Assembly: GCA_947457565.1 (NCBI GenBank)
Contig: CANGWH010000012.1
Span: 1 to 38,785, forward strand
Source: Flavobacteriales bacterium
GTDB lineage: Bacteria > Bacteroidota > Bacteroidia > NS11-12g > UBA955
Direction: 5' to 3'
DNA length: 38,785 nucleotides
The notes beneath the pieces were generated by a model. The model was given only the letters and a program-made list of their open reading frames with translations, did not search any database and was not told the DNA's origin. Positions 18,081 through 25,546 of this stretch are shown here, piece after piece (the stretch's first letter is position 1; the number at the start of each line of letters is the position of its first letter). The translations under genes were made by a program, and so were the position numbers.

Positions 18081-20486
18081 TTACAAAATTCGCATTTTCG
18101 CAAATTTTAATACCAAGGTTTTTTCACCCACTTGTTCAAAGTTAACGGTAGCCTTTCCGTTGGTGGAATCGCCTTCCATGGTTGTAACTATACCTACACC
18201 AAACCGTTGGTGTTGAACGCTATCGCCGATTTTTAATCCGGTTAAATCGCCTTCAACAAAATTTGGATCTGCCGGTGGTACGGAGGCCATAAGCGGTTTT
18301 TTTGGAGGAATTAAACTGGTCGCTTTAGTGGGTTGGTCGCCTGTTTTTCCTGGTGTTTTCGAGTTGCCGGGTCTTTGAAATCCGCCTCCGCTGCGCTGAA
18401 TGTACCCGCCAGAATCCCCACGCTGACTTTGTCTTTCCATCAATACATCCCAACCATCCCCAGAGCTTGGTTTGCGGGTGGCAAATTGCATATCCAAATA
18501 TTTTGCGTCTATCTCTTCCACAAATCGGGAAGGCTCACAAGGAATCAAACTACCATATTTAAAACGCGACGTAGCGTAACTTAAAAATAATTTCTCTTCG
18601 GCGCGGGTAATCGCCACATAAAACAATCTGCGTTCTTCTTCCAATTCAGCTCGCGAGTGCAAGGACAGCTGAGACGGGAATAAGTTCTCTTCCAATCCCA
18701 CTATAAATACCGCTGGAAATTCTAATCCTTTGGAGGCGTGAATGGTCATTAAGGATACCATATCTCGATCCGGATCTTTGGATTTTTCATCGTCGGTGTA
18801 CAATGCTACCTCCTCTAAAAAATTGGGCAACGTTTTTTCCTTTTCGCTTTCATCGTCTTCCGTAAATTGTTGAATACCATTGAGTAATTCCGTTATGTTT
18901 TCATACCTGGAAACTCCTTCTACCGATTTGTCGTCGTAAAGTACACGCATTAGCCCAGTTTGTTTAGCTACGTGCATAGCCAAATCGTAGGCATTGTGGT
19001 CATTGAGCATTGTCATGAAACTTTGCATCATCAAGGCGAAATTTTCTAGTTTGCCGATGGCGCTGCCCAAATCAGGGAAATGTTTGGCCGATTTGATCAC
19101 GTCCCAAAGGGGTACTCCGTGTTGAGAACTCAACAAGATTAACCGATTTAATGTAGTGTCACCAATTGCTCTTGCGGGGTAATTAATGATTCGTTTCAGT
19201 GCCTCTTCATCCGTTGGGTTTACCGTTAACCGCAAATACGCCAACAAGTCCTTCACTTCTTTACGTTGGTAAAAACTCATACCTCCGTAAATTTTGTAAT
19301 CGATGCCTTGCCGACGTAAGGCTTCCTCAAACGCTCTACTTTGAGAATTTGTTCGGTAAAGTATTGCGAATGCTTTGTTGGGGAAGTGTTCCCTTAACTT
19401 GATATCGGTTATGAAGTCGGCTACTCGTTTTGCTTCTTCGCCTTCGGTAGAATTATGAACTAATTTTATTTTATCGCCGTCTTCGTTGGCCGTCCATACT
19501 TCTTTTTCAAGTTGTTTTTTATTGTTTTTAATTACCGAGGTTGCCGCGTGAACAATAGTCTTTGTAGAACGATAGTTTTGTTCTAACTTAAATATTTTCA
19601 CCTCCGGGTAATCGCGCTCGAAATTTAAAATATTTTGGATGTTTGCACCCCGAAAGGCATAAATACTCTGGGCATCATCGCCTACAACACACAAGTTTTG
19701 ATAAACAGCAGCCAATTTCTTAGTAATCATGTATTGCACATGGTTGGTGTCTTGGTACTCGTCTACCATAATGTACTTAAACTTATGCTGCCATTTGTTG
19801 CAAACGTCTAAGTGATTGTTAAGTAACTTATATGTATTTAATAGAATATCATCAAAATCCATGGCCCCTGCACGGAAACATCGCTTGGTGTATTCGCTGA
19901 AAATCTCCGCAAATTTGGGTCTGGATGCCGCTGTGTCTTGAGCTACCAACTCGTCTTTTTCTTTGTAGTGATGCGCTTCCAACAAATTATTTTTGGCCAT
20001 CGAAATCCTACCTAAAACCATTCCAGGCTTATAGACTTTATCGTCTAAATTCATCTCCTTGATGATGGTTTTTAGTAAACTTTTACTATCCTCTGAATCG
20101 TAAATAGTAAAATTAGAAGGATATCCAATTCTTTCTGCTTCTTGCCGCAGAACACGAGCAAAAATGGAGTGGAAGGTGCCCATCCACAGATTTTTCGCCT
20201 GTCCGCCAGCTACCGATTCGATTCGATTTCTCATCTCACGAGCAGCTTTGTTGGTAAATGTGAGGGAGAGTATTTGAAATGCATCGATTCCTCGTTGGAG
20301 TAACCAAGCTATCCTGTATGTGATTACTCGCGTTTTGCCTGATCCCGCACCTGCAATGATCATAACCGGTCCATCGGTTTGTAATACCGCCTGCTGCTGA
20401 GGAGGATTTAATCCATCCAAAAATGGGGGAATATCCCCAGAACCTGATGAATGTAAGTTGTCCTCGTTATAGTCTGGCCACTGCAT
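18081..20486 (-). CDS. uvrD: UvrD/PcrA-type superfamily 1 DNA helicase
   Basis: 801 residues from the ATG at 20486. A 3'-5' helicase for nucleotide-excision and mismatch repair and for clearing RecA or stalled replication forks. Seen: Q-motif NPPQQQAV (27-34), Walker A AGAGSGKT (45-52), motif Ia LTFTNKAAREM, motif II VDEYQDTN, motif III GDDAQSIYAFRGA, motif IV QNYRST, and motifs V-VI (TIHASKGLEFPAVF and RRLFYVAITRA). The C-terminus (from about 750: KIGDSVQHQRFGVGIV) is the Tudor-like RNA-polymerase-binding domain of PcrA/UvrD. A longer in-frame start 42 bases upstream was rejected because a -7 box lies between the two ATGs. Confidence 0.96.
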   Translation of the reverse strand: MQWPDYNEDNLHSSGSGDIPPFLDGLNPPQQQAVLQTDGPVMIIAGAGSGKTRVITYRIAWLLQRGIDAFQILSLTFTNKAAREMRNRIESVAGGQAKNLWMGTFHSIFARVLRQEAERIGYPSNFTIYDSEDSKSLLKTIIKEMNLDDKVYKPGMVLGRISMAKNNLLEAHHYKEKDELVAQDTAASRPKFAEIFSEYTKRCFRAGAMDFDDILLNTYKLLNNHLDVCNKWQHKFKYIMVDEYQDTNHVQYMITKKLAAVYQNLCVVGDDAQSIYAFRGANIQNILNFERDYPEVKIFKLEQNYRSTKTIVHAATSVIKNNKKQLEKEVWTANEDGDKIKLVHNSTEGEEAKRVADFITDIKLREHFPNKAFAILYRTNSQSRAFEEALRRQGIDYKIYGGMSFYQRKEVKDLLAYLRLTVNPTDEEALKRIINYPARAIGDTTLNRLILLSSQHGVPLWDVIKSAKHFPDLGSAIGKLENFALMMQSFMTMLNDHNAYDLAMHVAKQTGLMRVLYDDKSVEGVSRYENITELLNGIQQFTEDDESEKEKTLPNFLEEVALYTDDEKSKDPDRDMVSLMTIHASKGLEFPAVFIVGLEENLFPSQLSLHSRAELEEERRLFYVAITRAEEKLFLSYATSRFKYGSLIPCEPSRFVEEIDAKYLDMQFATRKPSSGDGWDVLMERQSQRGDSGGYIQRSGGGFQRPGNSKTPGKTGDQPTKATSLIPPKKPLMASVPPADPNFVEGDLTGLKIGDSVQHQRFGVGIVTTMEGDSTNGKATVNFEQVGEKTLVLKFAKMRIL

Positions 20487-20492
20487 AGTGTA

Positions 20493-20500
20493 CAAAGTTA
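20493..20500 (-). promoter_or_regulatory. -7 box TAACTTTG of the helicase gene
   Basis: An exact match ending 6 nt before the ATG at 20486. It decides the start, because the alternative ATG at 20528 lies upstream of the box. Confidence 0.65.
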
Positions 20501-20519
20501 GCACCCAAAACCGCCGCGC

Positions 20520-20536
20520 TTTACACAATTTGTAAA
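20520..20536. promoter_or_regulatory. Interrupted palindrome TTTACA-N5-TGTAAA, possible operator
   Basis: A 6-bp inverted repeat with a 5-nt spacer begins 19 nt beyond the helicase -7 box, so it covers the -33 region of that promoter. This position fits a repressor site. The regulator is unknown. A second inverted pair, GTGTTTG/CAAACAC (20540-20546 and 20566-20572), follows. Confidence 0.4.
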
Positions 20537-20723
20537 CCAGTGTTTGTGAAAATTGTCTAATTCATCAAACACAATAAAAAATTGCGCATTGATTTTTGCA
20601 ATAAATGCAAATGGTTCACCGCTCGTTGTTAACATTGCATAAATCATTTAGTAATGATACTATTATACGCCATATCAATCTTTGCACGTTTAATGGTTAT
20701 TATTTCCCCATAATTTACGTTTC

Positions 20724-21755
20724 ATGGCTACAATACAAATACTTCAGCTTTCTGCAATAAAAGTAATAGCTATCAACGGTAGCCCGATTCCTACACTTAT
20801 CGCCATTCAATTACCAGCCAAATGGCTTACCGTTGTTGTTTTCCTGCTGTTATTGGCCATCGTTATTGTTAGTCTATTGTGGTACCGTAGGGAACAGGAA
20901 TTGCTTAAGAATTTAACCGATATCATCACGGCACCCAGCGAGGACTTAGAAGAAATAGGCATCGTAGCCCACAAATCCCAAGAGCCCAAGGATACCCGCG
21001 AGGCGTTTATTTCGTTAATTCAGCGCAGAAGACAAGAGTTGGATCGACTCAATAAATTAGAGAACTACAGACGAGATTATATTGGTAATGTAGCCCATGA
21101 ATTGAAAACCCCAATTTTTGCGATTCAAGGGTACATTGATGCGGTGTTGGATGATCCCGAAATCGATCGAGAAACATTGCAGACCTTCTTGTCTAAAGCC
21201 AGTAAAAATTCCGCTCGGTTAGCTCAAATTGTTAGCGATTTAGATACCATAACTAAATACGAAAGTGGGTTTTTAACGCTAAATATCGACGAATTCGATC
21301 TGTTTAATCTGTGCCACGAAATTGCGGAAAGTATGGAATTACAGGCCAAAGAAAAGAACATTTCCATCCAAGTGGTTGCTATGGGAGAAGCGTGTATCGT
21401 ATTGGCTGATAGGCCGCGTATAGCTCAAGTATTAACAAATTTAGTCTATAATTCTATTCGATACGGCAAGCAGGATGGGAATACCCGAATTCGCTTAAGC
21501 AGTACATTAGAAAAAGTAATCGTAGAGGTAGCCGATAATGGTATTGGAATTCCTGCCGAACATCAGAGTAGAATTTTTGAACGATTTTATCGCGTAGACA
21601 AACACAGAAATCGGGCAACCGGTGGTAGTGGATTGGGACTAAGTATTTGCAAACATATTGTAGAGGCGCACAACGAGACCATCGGATTGATTAGTACTGA
21701 CGGTGCGGGTTCCAGCTTTAGCTTTTCGTTGAAATTAGCCCCCAAAGACGAGTGA
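20724..21755 (+). CDS. Sensor histidine kinase (PhoR-like), no sensor domain visible
   Basis: 343 residues. One membrane helix (about 34-53) is followed by a short charged linker, a HisKA dimerisation domain with phospho-acceptor H125 in GNVAHELKTP (121-130), and a HATPase_c domain: N-box NLVYNSIRYG (N243), G1 DNGIGIP (271-277), F-box RIFERFYR and G2 GGSGLGLSIC (300-309). All catalytic motifs are intact. The N-terminal 33 residues are too short for a periplasmic sensor, and no PAS or HAMP domain is evident. No response regulator gene is in the window. An in-frame stop at 20691-20693 and the absence of another ATG fix the start at 20724. Its stop is one base from the stop region of the convergent phosphopantetheinyl transferase gene. 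Confidence 0.93.
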   Translation: MATIQILQLSAIKVIAINGSPIPTLIAIQLPAKWLTVVVFLLLLAIVIVSLLWYRREQELLKNLTDIITAPSEDLEEIGIVAHKSQEPKDTREAFISLIQRRRQELDRLNKLENYRRDYIGNVAHELKTPIFAIQGYIDAVLDDPEIDRETLQTFLSKASKNSARLAQIVSDLDTITKYESGFLTLNIDEFDLFNLCHEIAESMELQAKEKNISIQVVAMGEACIVLADRPRIAQVLTNLVYNSIRYGKQDGNTRIRLSSTLEKVIVEVADNGIGIPAEHQSRIFERFYRVDKHRNRATGGSGLGLSICKHIVEAHNETIGLISTDGAGSSFSFSLKLAPKDE

Positions 21756-21756
21756 T

Positions 21757-22563
21757 TTATTCCCCTTCAATGATAACAGCGGCTACCATCATGTGTTGTA
21801 GGTTAAAGAAATGTACCGTTGTTTCAACTGTGCCTCCAGCCTTGATTTGATTATCCTCAGAATTTTCGATTGCCGAAAAAAAAGCGTCACTGCTTTTCTG
21901 TGCATGATGGGTTTTTGCACCAGTATTGCTGAGATTTCCATCCGCGGAATTAACGTTCAACCGAATAGTAGCGGGCATCACTGCATCACCATCTTCAATA
22001 GGATGCAGGTACAATTGGTCCCTGAAATCCGTTCCTTTTTTGCCGATAGCTTTGTACAGAGCTTCTTTGGCGCACCAAGCCTTCTGCAATAACTGCGTAC
22101 TCGGTTGTTCTCCCATCCAATGTATTTCATTGGCTGAACAAAATCTTCGATAAATTCGATGTAATTGTTCTCTGGGCGATTCTACATCGATGCCTACAGG
22201 GAAATTCGGGTGACAAGCCAATACTACCCAATCATCGGCATGACTATAATTGATGTGTGTATTCGGGGTATGCACATCGGCGTGCTCTACAGATTCTAAA
22301 TGGGGTTTTCCATCTTCCGTTCGCCCCAGTCTATGGGTGCCAAAAACCGTATTCATTAATATCCGGGACGCCAAAAAATGTTTATGTTGAGTAGAAACGG
22401 TTAACACTTCAAGTTCGCCAGATATCTTGCCAAGATCGTTGGAATCCCCTTGGTGGGCCATGCATTCTTCGTACCTTTGCCGTAGCATTTCCTGCGATTC
22501 GGTGATATGCCAAATATAGACAGTAATACCATTGGGCAGAACGATGGAGGGCAGCTGCGGCAT
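21757..22563 (-). CDS. 4'-phosphopantetheinyl transferase
   Basis: 268 residues from the ATG at 22563. Transfers phosphopantetheine from coenzyme A to a serine of carrier proteins (fatty-acid ACP or secondary-metabolite carriers). The signatures are VGIDVE (123-128) and WCAKEALYK (163-171), giving Mg ligands D126, E128 and E167, plus INYSHADDW (104-112) upstream of them. Residues about 195-245 form an unusual polar, Ser/Asn/His-rich insertion before the final strand. The longer in-frame start at 22701 is rejected because a -7 box lies at 22571-22578 and MPQLPS begins the homologous part. The first 57 bases overlap, head to head, the start of the WD40 gene. Confidence 0.92.
   Translation of the reverse strand: MPQLPSIVLPNGITVYIWHITESQEMLRQRYEECMAHQGDSNDLGKISGELEVLTVSTQHKHFLASRILMNTVFGTHRLGRTEDGKPHLESVEHADVHTPNTHINYSHADDWVVLACHPNFPVGIDVESPREQLHRIYRRFCSANEIHWMGEQPSTQLLQKAWCAKEALYKAIGKKGTDFRDQLYLHPIEDGDAVMPATIRLNVNSADGNLSNTGAKTHHAQKSSDAFFSAIENSEDNQIKAGGTVETTVHFFNLQHMMVAAVIIEGE
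22450..22479 (+). promoter_or_regulatory. Promoter of the WD40 gene (TTG, N19, TACCTTTG)
   Basis: Plus strand: TTG (22450-22452), a 19-nt spacer, then TACCTTTG (22472-22479), both elements of the Bacteroidota pattern. It lies inside the phosphopantetheinyl transferase coding region and ends 27 nt before the WD40 ATG. Confidence 0.5.
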
Positions 22564-23688
22564 AGTCCTACAAAGATACATGTGGAATTGTATAAGCCGC
22601 TGATAGGGCATAAACAAGGTATTTATTGCGCCATCGAAACGCAAACAGGGCTGTTTACGGCTGGAGGAGAGGGGGCCATTGTTCGATGGACATGGTCTCA
22701 ATTAGCGAATAATGAAGAGCCTGCAGGAGAATTATGGGCGACTATTCCAGAACCGATTTTTTGTTTGGCAACGCAAGAAGATACTACGGTTTTAGCAGGA
22801 ACCCAAAAAGGGAATATATATCGATTATCACGCGATAGAGGGCCGCTTACGATAAAGGTTGATTCCCAATCAGTCTATTTTATTCGATGGTGGAAGGATT
22901 TATATTGGGTTGGCACAGGTTCTGGTAAACTTGCGATTTTTGATCGGGATTTGAAGCTTGTTGAATGGTTGCAATTGGCCTCGAAAAGCTTGAGAAGCAT
23001 GGAGATTTTCGAAGATTCCGCATGGATTGGATGCAGTGATTCTAATATTTATCGTCTATCGATAAATTCAAGCAATCCGGCAAGCGTTCCGAATTCCTCC
23101 GTTGAATCACACACAGATTCAAGTTCAGAAGTAATCCAGACTAACAGTAGAACAGCGATAATAAATGTACCAGAATCCAGAGAATGGTCATTAACGATTA
23201 ATCAATGGTCTGCCAATCATCCTTCCGTATTTGGGATAGTAGCGTTGGGACATAATAAGATTGTTTCAGTAGGTAGGGATGCTCATGTTCGATTGTTCTC
23301 AGATACCCAGTTAAAATTGGCCGTTCCCGCACATTTGGGAACCATTCATGGACTCTCCTCGCACCCTCGGTTGCCTTGGTTTGCCACCGGATCCATGGAT
23401 AAATCAATAAAAATTTGGCGATGGAATTCGGCGGAAGCAGAGGGGGATACTATCGACTTAATTAAAGTAATCAATCGAGAAAAATTTGCGGGTACTATGG
23501 GACATTCGCATTCAGTAAACGCAGTGTTATGGATTTCTCCGGCGGGTCAGGATTTACTGTTGAAATCAATGGATTTAACCAATAGCTCAGAGAGTATTAA
23601 TGATCATCAACATAAGTCTATGGGAAGTTTCTTGCTATCGGTGGGTGACGATCGCCAAGGTCTATTATGGTTTATCAAGGAATTTTGA
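22507..23688 (+). CDS. Seven-bladed WD40 repeat protein
   Basis: 393 residues. About seven WD40-like blades are visible, with GH...D/G-W endings such as GHKQGIYCAIE with VRWTW, VSVGRDAHVRLFS, FATGSMDKSIKIWRW and GHSHSVNAV with GLLWF. A Ser/Thr/Asn-rich low-complexity loop (about 195-222) interrupts the propeller between blades 4 and 5. No signal peptide is seen, so it is probably cytoplasmic. WD40 propellers are protein-binding platforms, and nothing shows the partner. Start: the ATG at 22507 is chosen because a complete promoter lies 27 nt upstream. The in-frame GTG at 22582 (VELYKPLIGH) is an alternative that would avoid overlap with the divergent gene. Confidence 0.85.
   Translation: MPNIDSNTIGQNDGGQLRHSPTKIHVELYKPLIGHKQGIYCAIETQTGLFTAGGEGAIVRWTWSQLANNEEPAGELWATIPEPIFCLATQEDTTVLAGTQKGNIYRLSRDRGPLTIKVDSQSVYFIRWWKDLYWVGTGSGKLAIFDRDLKLVEWLQLASKSLRSMEIFEDSAWIGCSDSNIYRLSINSSNPASVPNSSVESHTDSSSEVIQTNSRTAIINVPESREWSLTINQWSANHPSVFGIVALGHNKIVSVGRDAHVRLFSDTQLKLAVPAHLGTIHGLSSHPRLPWFATGSMDKSIKIWRWNSAEAEGDTIDLIKVINREKFAGTMGHSHSVNAVLWISPAGQDLLLKSMDLTNSSESINDHQHKSMGSFLLSVGDDRQGLLWFIKEF
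22571..22578 (-). promoter_or_regulatory. -7 box TATCTTTG of the phosphopantetheinyl transferase gene
   Basis: An exact match on the minus strand, 7 nt before the ATG at 22563. It lies inside the 5' coding region of the WD40 gene if that begins at 22507. Confidence 0.55.
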
Positions 23689-23694
23689 GAGCCG

Positions 23695-23702
23695 TAATTT
23701 TG
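23695..23702 (+). promoter_or_regulatory. -7 box TAATTTTG upstream of the barrel-protein gene
   Basis: An exact TAnnTTTG in the 38-bp gap after the WD40 gene, 24 nt before the ATG at 23727. The segment GCCGTAATTTT that holds it is repeated at 23704-23714. Confidence 0.45.
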
Positions 23703-23726
23703 GCCGTAATTTTACCACAATAATTC

Positions 23727-24818
23727 ATGGACGAACAAGGAATGCTTATTAGGGGTAAATTGCCCTTGAGAATAATGGGAAAAGGGTTTCGATATTCACT
23801 GTTGATGTTGTTGTTTTCAATGTTTACCCCGTGCATGTGGGCCGATAATCACCCTAATTTAACTAGGCAACCATGGGCGAATAACGGGCTAATAAAAGTA
23901 TTGGCAGAGGCCGACACAACAAAGCCAAAAAAAGACACGGTAGTAATCAAAAAAATCAAAGAAGAGATTAAGACCCAGTTAATTAAAACTTCCGAACTGT
24001 TAGGGAAAATTGAGGACCCTTCGGTAACAAATTTTCATTCATGGCGATATGCATTCATGCAATCGGCGTTGCCAATTAAGAATCAGCATGTTTACTATCA
24101 GAATTACAATGTTGCTTTTAACGATTTTTATATGGGAGTGGGTGACAATGTTGCCATTGGGGTAGGGTACGCGCTGCCGTTTTTTGCCTATATTAATCCA
24201 AAAGTGAGTTTGCAATTGAATAAAAAACCATCGTTGTTTGGGCATGCGATTGCGGCTTCTAATACCACAGTTTTTGGTTTTTTTACGCAGTCTGAGAATC
24301 AAAAGTGGGGGAATAATATGCAGTTGTTATACACCTTGGGTAATGATTTTCGAAATGCAACTATTGGGTTGGGCTATTTAAGTTCCTCCGAAATTGATGG
24401 AAGCAGTTTAATGACAAACATAGGGGGCTCCTGGGCCGTAAATTCTAACTTTTATGTGGTTGGAGAAGTATGGCTCAATAACAGAGAGCGAAACCTTAAA
24501 GGGAAATACATGACCTTCGAGCAGGCTGCAACGGGGGAATGGGTAGCAGCGCCTGTAGTATCCTATAATGAGATGCTGCGCAGGAATACATTGTTTACTA
24601 GTATTCAGTTTCGCTTAATTGGGTTGAAATCAAGGGCCAATGCATGGAGTTTTGGAGTGTCATCCTACTGGGAGTACGGCGATAAATTTGAACGTCCGGT
24701 GTTTGACTATTTAGGAGTTGAGACAAAGTATACCGCAGGCCCAGTAAATAAATTTTTGTTTTTACCGAGCTTTACTTATACTCGGAAATTGGGAAATAGA
24801 ACCATTTCAACGTTGTAG
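23727..24818 (+). CDS. Putative outer-membrane beta-barrel protein of unknown function
   Basis: Up to 363 residues. A signal peptide is clear if translation starts at the ATG at 23775 (MGKGFRYSLLMLLFSMF, cut after CMWA); starts at 23727 and 23742 would add 16 or 11 residues before it. After a Lys-rich helical stretch (about 65-95) the rest alternates short aromatic, Gly-rich strands with turns, for example FYMGVGDNVAIGVGYALPFF and ATIGLGYLSS, as expected of a barrel of 10-12 strands. The end is FTYTRKLGNRTISTL rather than a terminal Phe. I recognise the general pattern of Bacteroidota barrel proteins with unknown roles but no named family. The gene is preceded by its own -7 box. Confidence 0.75.
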   Translation: MDEQGMLIRGKLPLRIMGKGFRYSLLMLLFSMFTPCMWADNHPNLTRQPWANNGLIKVLAEADTTKPKKDTVVIKKIKEEIKTQLIKTSELLGKIEDPSVTNFHSWRYAFMQSALPIKNQHVYYQNYNVAFNDFYMGVGDNVAIGVGYALPFFAYINPKVSLQLNKKPSLFGHAIAASNTTVFGFFTQSENQKWGNNMQLLYTLGNDFRNATIGLGYLSSSEIDGSSLMTNIGGSWAVNSNFYVVGEVWLNNRERNLKGKYMTFEQAATGEWVAAPVVSYNEMLRRNTLFTSIQFRLIGLKSRANAWSFGVSSYWEYGDKFERPVFDYLGVETKYTAGPVNKFLFLPSFTYTRKLGNRTISTL

Positions 24819-24906
24819 TTTTTTTCGGATCGTTTAACTCATGATGCGTATCTAATTTGTACGATTACTACGCGATTTTATGGTAGAATTTGCAAATGAT
24901 TTTTTT

Positions 24907-24930
24907 GAGTTTGCAATCTTTGCCAAACTC
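24907..24930. repeat. 7-bp hairpin in the dcd upstream region
   Basis: GAGTTTG (24907-24913) pairs with CAAACTC (24924-24930) around a 10-nt loop. There is no U-tract after it on the plus strand. It lies in the 179-bp gap before dcd, 56 nt upstream of the dcd -7 box. Confidence 0.35.
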
Positions 24931-24985
24931 TAGGTATAAAGGGCTGATTTTTAGGGGGCTGCGTGTATTCCTAATCGGGGCTTAT

Positions 24986-24993
24986 TATATTTG
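24986..24993 (+). promoter_or_regulatory. -7 box TATATTTG of dcd
   Basis: An exact match ending 4 nt before the ATG at 24998. It excludes the longer start at 24890. Confidence 0.65.
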
Positions 24994-24997
24994 CGTT

Positions 24998-25534
24998 ATG
25001 ATTCTCAGCGACAAACGCATTTTAGAAGAAATTGAAGCCGGAAGGATTAAAGTAGAACCCTACGATCGTTCTTGCCTTGGCAGTAATAGTTACGACGTAC
25101 ATTTGGGTAAGCATTTGGCGATTTATACCGATGAAGTGTTAGATGCCAAAAAACATAATACCATTGAGCATTTTGATATTCCTGAGGAGGGATTTGTCTT
25201 GCAACCAGAGGTGTTTTATTTGGGTGTTACATTGGAATACACAGAAACCCATGCACATGTTCCTTTTTTAGAGGGTAAGAGCTCTACGGGTAGATTGGGT
25301 ATAGATATCCATGCCACTGCGGGAAAAGGGGACGTTGGATTTTGCGGGAATTGGACGTTGGAAATATCGGTAAAGAAACCTGTGCGTATTTATGCAGGAA
25401 TGCCTATTGGACAGCTTATTTATTTCCCTGTAGAAGGCGAAATTTTGGTTCCTTATAATACAAAAGCTAACGCTAAATATTCTGGTCAGCCAAATCGTCC
25501 CGTTGAGAGTATGATGTGGAAGAATAAGTTCTAA
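24998..25534 (+). CDS. dcd: dCTP deaminase
   Basis: 178 residues. Deaminates dCTP to dUTP, feeding thymidylate synthesis through dUTPase. The start MILSDKRILEEIEAG and the SNSYDVHLG motif match Dcd, and the active-site block EGKSSTGRLGIDIHATAG (about 91-108) with WTLEIS (about 117-122, catalytic Glu) is intact. The end is slightly shorter than the 193-residue Escherichia coli enzyme. The frame is open for 36 more codons upstream, but that part is not homologous and lies before the promoter box. The stop codon TAA at 25532-25534 forms the first three bases of the glyS -7 box. Confidence 0.95.
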   Translation: MILSDKRILEEIEAGRIKVEPYDRSCLGSNSYDVHLGKHLAIYTDEVLDAKKHNTIEHFDIPEEGFVLQPEVFYLGVTLEYTETHAHVPFLEGKSSTGRLGIDIHATAGKGDVGFCGNWTLEISVKKPVRIYAGMPIGQLIYFPVEGEILVPYNTKANAKYSGQPNRPVESMMWKNKF

Positions 25535-25539
25535 CTTTG
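25532..25539 (+). promoter_or_regulatory. -7 box TAACTTTG of glyS, overlapping the dcd stop codon
   Basis: An exact match whose first three bases are the dcd stop codon. It ends 7 nt before the glyS ATG. Confidence 0.6.
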
Positions 25540-25546
25540 CGGCTGA

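Noticed and set aside
24890-24997. 36-codon N-terminal extension of dcd
   Set aside because: The known dCTP deaminase start MILSDKRI is at 24998, directly after a -7 box; the extension lacks homology.
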